Shown: positions 59,812 through 64,000 of the stretch, one piece after another
How the letters are laid out: each line of letters starts with the position of its first letter
How positions within the stretch are numbered: position 1 is the first letter of the stretch
Assembly (NCBI GenBank): GCA_910579505.1
Contig: CAJTTZ010000016.1
Location: 1-64,000, forward strand
Direction of reading: 5' to 3'
DNA: 64,000 bases
Origin: an uncultured Lachnospiraceae bacterium
GTDB lineage: Bacteria; Bacillota; Clostridia; Lachnospirales; Lachnospiraceae
Made by a program: the position numbers and the translations under genes
Notes under the pieces: generated by a model
Told to the model about the DNA's origin: nothing
The model's input: only the letters and a program-made list of their open reading frames with translations
Database searches by the model: none

Positions 59812-61821
59812 TTAATTTGCATACTTAAAGTTCTTCGTCTTTTCTTTTAATTCAGTCGCCTGCGTATGTAAGTTCCCCGCCCACTGCTCAAGTGTCCGGC
59901 TGACCCCGCTCTGTCTGTTCGAGATCGCAAGCGCCTCCTTGGAATCCTGCATACATAGATCCGTATTTTTCTCAATGGCCTCGTAAGATGCCGTCAAAAC
60001 CTGTGTCGCACGAATGAACTCCTGCATTTCGTCGGCAAGGCCGCCGTTTATGCCGTCGAGCACACTGATATTTCCTTCCATCTCGCCAAACGCCTCCTGC
60101 ACCTTTTCGGAAACTTCCGCAATCCCTTCAAAGGTCTGCCCGTACTGCTGAATCTCCGTCACAGTCTCCATGATCTGCGACTGTATTTCTTTCACAAGCG
60201 TGGCAATGTTGTTCGTCTGCTGCTGTGTCTCCTCAGACAGCTTCCCTATCTGTTCCGCCACTACCGCAAAACCTCTTCCGGCCTCGCCTGCGCGCGCCGC
60301 CTCGATGGACGCGTTGAGTGCGAGCAGATTGGTCTGTCCCGAGATACTGCTGATCGCGGAGACAATCTCCGTAATGCCGTTGGAGCGCTCCTCCAGCATT
60401 CCAACATTCTCCTGTAAATTCATCACTCGCTCCGCACCCGCCGTCGTCGTCTGCTCCAACGTGCGCACGTGCCCGATGTTCTCAGCCAGCTTCAGATTAA
60501 CCGTCTCCACAGTCAGCGCCATCTCAGCAAACTTTGACTTATAGTTCTGAATCCTTTCATCCAGCTGCATGAGTTCTTCCCTGCTGCCGTTTACGTTTCT
60601 GTACTGCTCCGTCAAAGTGTGATGAATGTTTCCCATACTCTGCTCCATCTGCCCGGAACCGTTCACGATGCTCTCCGTCACTTCCCTTAAACGCTCGGAA
60701 GAATCCTCTATGCGCTGCGACGCCTCCTCGGAAGTCTCCAGCACGCCGCGCAGACTCTGCATCAGTTCGTTGAATCCGCCGGCAAGCCTGCCGATCTCGT
60801 CTTTCGTGGTCACCGCCACATTTTCCGCAAAGTTTTTGGATGTCACGCATCTTTCCAAAACCGTGATCGGTCCTACCACCTTTCTCGTGATAAGCGCGAT
60901 AATGATAACGCCTATCACTAAAGACGCTGCCGCCGCCACACCAAAACCCCTGAGCATGGAATAGGTGTCCTGGTACAGCACCGCCTTTTCCAAGGCTATC
61001 GCCACAACCCAGCCGCACGCATCCACCTTACCGCCATAGATCATCCTCTGTATACCATCATAATCCGTAACTTCAATTCCTGCAACCGTTTCTCCCGATT
61101 TCAGCTTCTCCGCCAATTCCCTGTATGGATTCCCCGAAAGCGCTGCCAGCGCGACAGGCGCGTCGTCCACAAATCCATAGGCTTCGTTTGGATGCACCAT
61201 CAGTCCCTGACTCTGGTCGATCAGCATCGCATAACTGTCTCCTGCCACCTCGCACTGGTTGACGATTCCGACCACTTCATCAATAAAAATATCCTCCGCC
61301 AGCACGCCGGCAAACTGGCCGTCAAACTGAATCCGCTTTGAGAGTGTGATGACATAACGCCCCGTATCCGCGTCCTTATATGCGGATTCAAAATAAGTCT
61401 GCTCCGTATCCTTTGCGCCCAGATACCAGGAACGCTGTGTAAAGTCTACCGTTCCGTCCGGCATGTAACCGCTTCCAGCCGCCATCTGGTTCTGCTCGTT
61501 CGTATAATAAATATCATATAACGTATCGTCCCGCGCATTGCTCTTTTCCAGCATACTTGTGAGAAACACGCACTGCTCATCGAAGTTCGTTATCCCCGAA
61601 GCTTCCATTTCATCCGCTACCGTATCGAGGTAGATCACATACCCGTGAATCCATTCCGCGATCTTTTCTGAATTTTGCTTTGCCAAAAGTTCCGCGTTGC
61701 TGCCCTCCTTATCATAGAGCCGCCTGGACGCAACCGTGTAACTGATGCCGCTTGTTAAAAACAGACATATGATGCAAATAATACAAGTCACTACAATCAA
61801 CTTTAATTTTAAGCTTTTCAT
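59812..61821 (-). CDS. Methyl-accepting chemotaxis protein with dCache-type sensor
   Basis: A 669-residue chemoreceptor. The first membrane segment is LIVVTCIICIICLFLTSGIS, then an extracellular dCache-like domain (about residues 30-300; PDGTVDFTQRSWYLGAKDTE, YVITLSKRI, GDSYAMLIDQSQGLMVHPNE). A second membrane segment (VAAAASLVIGVIIIALITRK), HAMP and the long signalling helix hairpin follow; its tip is SSISGQTNLLALNASIEAAR followed by AGEAGRGFAVVAEQIGKLSE. ATG 61821 is chosen because GGAGGAGG lies eight bases upstream. It shows that the organism is motile. The ligand is unknown, perhaps an amino acid or nicotinate-like compound given its neighbour pncB. Confidence 0.93.
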   Translation of the reverse strand: MKSLKLKLIVVTCIICIICLFLTSGISYTVASRRLYDKEGSNAELLAKQNSEKIAEWIHGYVIYLDTVADEMEASGITNFDEQCVFLTSMLEKSNARDDTLYDIYYTNEQNQMAAGSGYMPDGTVDFTQRSWYLGAKDTEQTYFESAYKDADTGRYVITLSKRIQFDGQFAGVLAEDIFIDEVVGIVNQCEVAGDSYAMLIDQSQGLMVHPNEAYGFVDDAPVALAALSGNPYRELAEKLKSGETVAGIEVTDYDGIQRMIYGGKVDACGWVVAIALEKAVLYQDTYSMLRGFGVAAAASLVIGVIIIALITRKVVGPITVLERCVTSKNFAENVAVTTKDEIGRLAGGFNELMQSLRGVLETSEEASQRIEDSSERLREVTESIVNGSGQMEQSMGNIHHTLTEQYRNVNGSREELMQLDERIQNYKSKFAEMALTVETVNLKLAENIGHVRTLEQTTTAGAERVMNLQENVGMLEERSNGITEIVSAISSISGQTNLLALNASIEAARAGEAGRGFAVVAEQIGKLSEETQQQTNNIATLVKEIQSQIMETVTEIQQYGQTFEGIAEVSEKVQEAFGEMEGNISVLDGINGGLADEMQEFIRATQVLTASYEAIEKNTDLCMQDSKEALAISNRQSGVSRTLEQWAGNLHTQATELKEKTKNFKYAN

Positions 61822-61865
61822 TTGTAATCCTCCTCCAAGTCCGATATGTAATGATGCATAATCTA

Positions 61866-61871
61866 CTATAG
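61866..61871 (-). promoter_or_regulatory. Candidate extended -10 of the chemoreceptor gene
   Basis: On the minus strand TGCTATAGT gives an extended -10 element with no good -35 box. Further upstream, TAAA, 15 bases and TTCGATTT weakly resemble a sigma-D promoter. Neither can be decided by eye. Confidence 0.25.
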
Positions 61872-61965
61872 CATATTTTTTTCTGCTCTGTTGCGACAAA
61901 TACCAGCAAAATCGCGCAAATCGAATATATTTACCTGACGTTTACTTTCGTGGGCAATTTCAGTG

Positions 61966-62000
61966 AAAAAATCCGCAGGACTATCTCTAATCCTGCGGAT
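61966..62000 (-). terminator. Intrinsic terminator of spoVT
   Basis: On the minus strand ATCCGCAGGA (61991-62000) pairs perfectly with TCCTGCGGAT (61971-61980) around a 10-base loop, followed by TTTTTC (61966-61970). It lies 43 bases after the spoVT stop codon. Confidence 0.85.
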
Positions 62001-62042
62001 CTACTTTCTTCATCAGCCTCTGTCTTTCTGCCGGGCGACTTT

Positions 62043-62585
62043 TTACTGTTCCATCTGTCTACCGAGAAATCCTGCCGCCGACTGGATCAGTTTCTGTTCC
62101 ACTTCTCCCATCTTGGACTTGTGATCCATCTCCACCAGAATCACAGAACCGATTACATCCCCCTCACAGATAATGGGACTGATCGCCTCGTGGCTAAAAT
62201 CATCTCCCTCCAGACTGACCTGAATAAAATTTCTGTCCCCCTTGGTCGCTACCACACTCTCCCTGTGATCAATTTTTTCTTCCAGTTCCCTGCTGATGGA
62301 CTTGCCGAGCAGATTTTTCATGCCTCCCGACACCGCGATAAACTGATCCCTGTCCGTAATAAGCGCAATGTGCCCGGAAACCTGTGCCATACTCTCTGCA
62401 TACTGCTTGGCAAAGGTTCCCATCTCACCGATAGGCGAATATTTTTTTAAAATGATCTCGCCTTCCCTGTCCGTGTATATCTCCAGCGGGTCCGCCTCCC
62501 TGATCCGCAGCGTCCTGCGGATTTCCTTGGGGATCACAATACGTCCCAGATCATCTATTCTTCTGACAATTCCTGTTGCTTTCAT
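62043..62585 (-). CDS. spoVT: Stage V sporulation protein T (AbrB-family regulator)
   Basis: A forespore transcription regulator acting in late sporulation. It has 180 residues, as in Bacillus. The N-terminal AbrB swapped-hairpin domain (MKATGIVRRIDDLGRIVIPK, then EIRRTLRIREADPLEIY) is followed by a linker and a C-terminal GAF-like domain (ALITDRDQFIAVSGGMKNLL, then ISPIICEGDVIGSVILVEMD). GGAGG lies about nine bases before the ATG. It is a single gene with its own terminator. The 132-base upstream gap is T- and A-rich; a sigma-G promoter could not be assigned with confidence. Confidence 0.96.
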   Translation of the reverse strand: MKATGIVRRIDDLGRIVIPKEIRRTLRIREADPLEIYTDREGEIILKKYSPIGEMGTFAKQYAESMAQVSGHIALITDRDQFIAVSGGMKNLLGKSISRELEEKIDHRESVVATKGDRNFIQVSLEGDDFSHEAISPIICEGDVIGSVILVEMDHKSKMGEVEQKLIQSAAGFLGRQMEQ

Positions 62586-62717
62586 ATCTTATAACCTCCG
62601 TCTGTAAGTCATAGCCTTATTTTCATTTTTTCTCTGTTTTTTTACTATTATTTGTAAGGCAGGAAATTATATGCATGAAAACTCCCGATTTCATTTTTTA
62701 AACGGACAAAAAAATTG

Positions 62718-64000
62718 TCAGTTTTTCTTCTTCCGCAGCAAAATAATCCCCGTCGCCACCACAGCGACAATCATTATCAACCAGATAAAGTAACAGATTC
62801 CCAGGAATGTGGGACAGACATGGCACAGGCCGCACCTGCCGCTTTCTCCCGTCCCGTCCGCCTGTCTGTAGGCAAGCGCGTAGGCGGAAAACAGGTCCGT
62901 ACGGATTGTTACCGTTTCCGGGTCGTCGTCCATATCCGTTAGAAGAGTGTATTCCCCACCGTGGGCACGGATAACGTAAAATGTCCTGCCGTTCTCCACA
63001 AGCTCGCTCGGTATTCCCATGACAACCTCTATCGGCTCACCCGTAGAAGTGACAGCATCCCAGTCGCCCTCGCCAATCTTGACGAATACGGAAATGTCAA
63101 CATACCTTCCCAGCGTGAGTTCCGGCATCTCCTCACGGTATCGTACAAGACCGCTTTCTATTACCTCCTTATCCTCTTCCGCCACAGTTTGTGAAATATC
63201 CTTTACGTCTATCCTGACCTCTATGTTTTCACCGTCATTTGCAAGCTGTATCTGTTCCGGCGTCAATACCGTGTTCGCCACCGCTGCCGTATCATTTACC
63301 CCTGCGGTACATTTCCCGTCATCACAGACTACGCTGACAGTCACCGCACCTTTTTCCAGTTCAAATTTTGTGGCGGTTTTCTGGTTCTCCGTCAGGTTTC
63401 CTGTTTCGACGGCTTCCCCCGGTATGGCAATCCTGCCGCCATCTGCTGCCGCCTGTACGGTCCGTGCCGTTCCGCCTTCCGCCTGCTGCGCATTGTCTGT
63501 CTGTACCGCACTGTCCTCCGACTGCTGTCCGCTGTCTGTCTGTGCGGTTCCGCCTTCCGACCGCTGCTCCGCCGTTATTTTGGCGGAATCCATGCCGCCC
63601 TGCTGTACCGTGGCTTTGTCCTCCTGCCCTGTGTCCTGACCCGGCTTTCTTTCCGGCTGTTTTGGTGTCTGTGCCCCATGCTGTTTTGCAAGGTCGCCCG
63701 CTGTCCCGGGAACTGGCTGGGGTGTCTTCACAGGCGCTGCTGTCGGCGGGTTAACCGGCTGCTGTGCTGCCGGTGGCTGCGGCGGATTGACCGGCGGCTG
63801 CGCATCTGTGGGCTGTTGGTTTCCTGTCGGGTTTTGTGTCTCAGACCCGGCATGATCCGGCTTATCCTTATCCGAATTGTCTTTATCTGGATTTTTTACT
63901 TTTCTTTTGTATCCGCAGTCATTACAGGTGGTATCCCTGTCATTATCATAACGGTGTTTGCTCTTTGCACCCGCTGCGCCGCAGCTACATACCTTCCAGT
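62718..64000 (-). CDS. Surface protein with Cys-rich repeat, Pro-rich linker and C-terminal anchor (5' end outside window)
   Basis: The frame is open to the window edge, so the N-terminus is missing; at least 427 residues are present. From the N-terminal side: a CSCG-x(n)-CNDCGY repeat of the kind seen in clostridial surface proteins (CSCGAAGAKSKHRYDND, then CNDCGYKRK), a PxxP-rich linker, and tandem 14-16-residue Q/S/T/D repeats (AQTDSGQQSED, VQTDNAQQAEG). A beta-rich domain (YVDISVFVKIGEGDWDAVTS, YVIRAHGGEYTLLTD) is followed by CGLCHVCPTFLGICYFIWL with a final membrane helix and RKKKN tail. No LPXTG motif is present. Probably a cell-surface adhesin or wall-associated protein. Confidence 0.75.
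   Translation of the reverse strand, partial: WKVCSCGAAGAKSKHRYDNDRDTTCNDCGYKRKVKNPDKDNSDKDKPDHAGSETQNPTGNQQPTDAQPPVNPPQPPAAQQPVNPPTAAPVKTPQPVPGTAGDLAKQHGAQTPKQPERKPGQDTGQEDKATVQQGGMDSAKITAEQRSEGGTAQTDSGQQSEDSAVQTDNAQQAEGGTARTVQAAADGGRIAIPGEAVETGNLTENQKTATKFELEKGAVTVSVVCDDGKCTAGVNDTAAVANTVLTPEQIQLANDGENIEVRIDVKDISQTVAEEDKEVIESGLVRYREEMPELTLGRYVDISVFVKIGEGDWDAVTSTGEPIEVVMGIPSELVENGRTFYVIRAHGGEYTLLTDMDDDPETVTIRTDLFSAYALAYRQADGTGESGRCGLCHVCPTFLGICYFIWLIMIVAVVATGIILLRKKKN

Noticed and set aside
62586..62717. A sigma-G promoter upstream of spoVT
   Set aside because: A CATATAA-like -10 is present, but the best -35 candidate is at the wrong spacing.
1..64000. CRISPR arrays, tRNA or rRNA genes, prophage modules
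   Set aside because: No regularly spaced repeats, cloverleaf-like segments, ribosomal RNA sequence or phage structural genes were noticed on either strand by reading.

Overview
The window reads as a chromosomal segment of an anaerobic, spore-forming, motile member of the Firmicutes, most likely a Lachnospiraceae (Clostridium cluster XIVa). Supporting genes are spoIID, a spoIIQ-like gene, spoVT, a chemotaxis receptor, a T-box-controlled ileS, glycogen phosphorylase and a clostridial-type exopolysaccharide locus. Genes are densely packed, mostly on the minus strand, with strong Shine-Dalgarno (SD) sequences. No rRNA, tRNA, CRISPR array or intact transposase was seen.

Left end (1-6.2 kb) is accessory DNA, visibly more AT-rich than the rest. 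A LysR regulator and an AraC regulator flank a minus-strand operon for alkylation damage: alkA-like glycosylase, stand-alone Ada methyl-trap domain, ABM-fold protein, ogt, a SAM methyltransferase and a winged-helix protein. It is followed by a 123-bp foldback element and a multiply broken helix-turn-helix gene of the kind carried by integrative elements. Both the broken gene and the AraC gene carry foreign-looking micro-insertions.

The middle (6.2-36 kb) is mostly housekeeping: a flavin-binding PNPOx-fold protein, a zinc-ribbon membrane protein beside a decayed GTPase gene, pyrC, plsC, a GH9-like lipoprotein without its catalytic aspartates, an amidohydrolase, an engulfment pair (SpoIID and SpoIIQ-like, both missing key catalytic residues), two secreted or surface proteins, an aconitase-family hydratase, an operon of TPR/J-like protein, Hsp70 and HflX, glycogen phosphorylase, and ileS behind a T-box leader. 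Two copies of a roughly 95-bp structured repeat sit exactly at the stop codons of two genes 3 kb apart.

The most interesting part is 35.2-54.5 kb, a co-directional minus-strand block that looks like one functional system. A cellulose-synthase-like GT2 protein with two PilZ-type modules, a DHHW/AlgJ-like protein and an MBOAT O-acyltransferase, plus a GH5 glucanase, suggest an acylated beta-glucan under c-di-GMP control. Two copies of a VTC-domain / DUF4956 / CotH-kinase triad flank the synthase genes. One CotH gene contains a run of ten G residues in its coding strand and may be phase variable. A previously unlisted 52-residue membrane protein lies between the second CotH gene and the MBOAT gene. 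The block runs on, with overlaps or short gaps, into an FG-GAP-like exported protein, an OmpR-type response regulator, its sensor kinase and an exported protein. Next comes a peptidoglycan amidase-polysaccharide deacetylase fusion whose upstream region carries six tandem 11-bp units, the expected layout of an OmpR/PhoB-family operator.

Right end (54.7-64 kb): a BadF-type sugar kinase divergent from a LacI regulator and GH4 6-phospho-glycosidase pair, pncB, a dCache-type chemotaxis receptor, spoVT with a strong terminator, and the 3' part of a surface protein that runs off the window.
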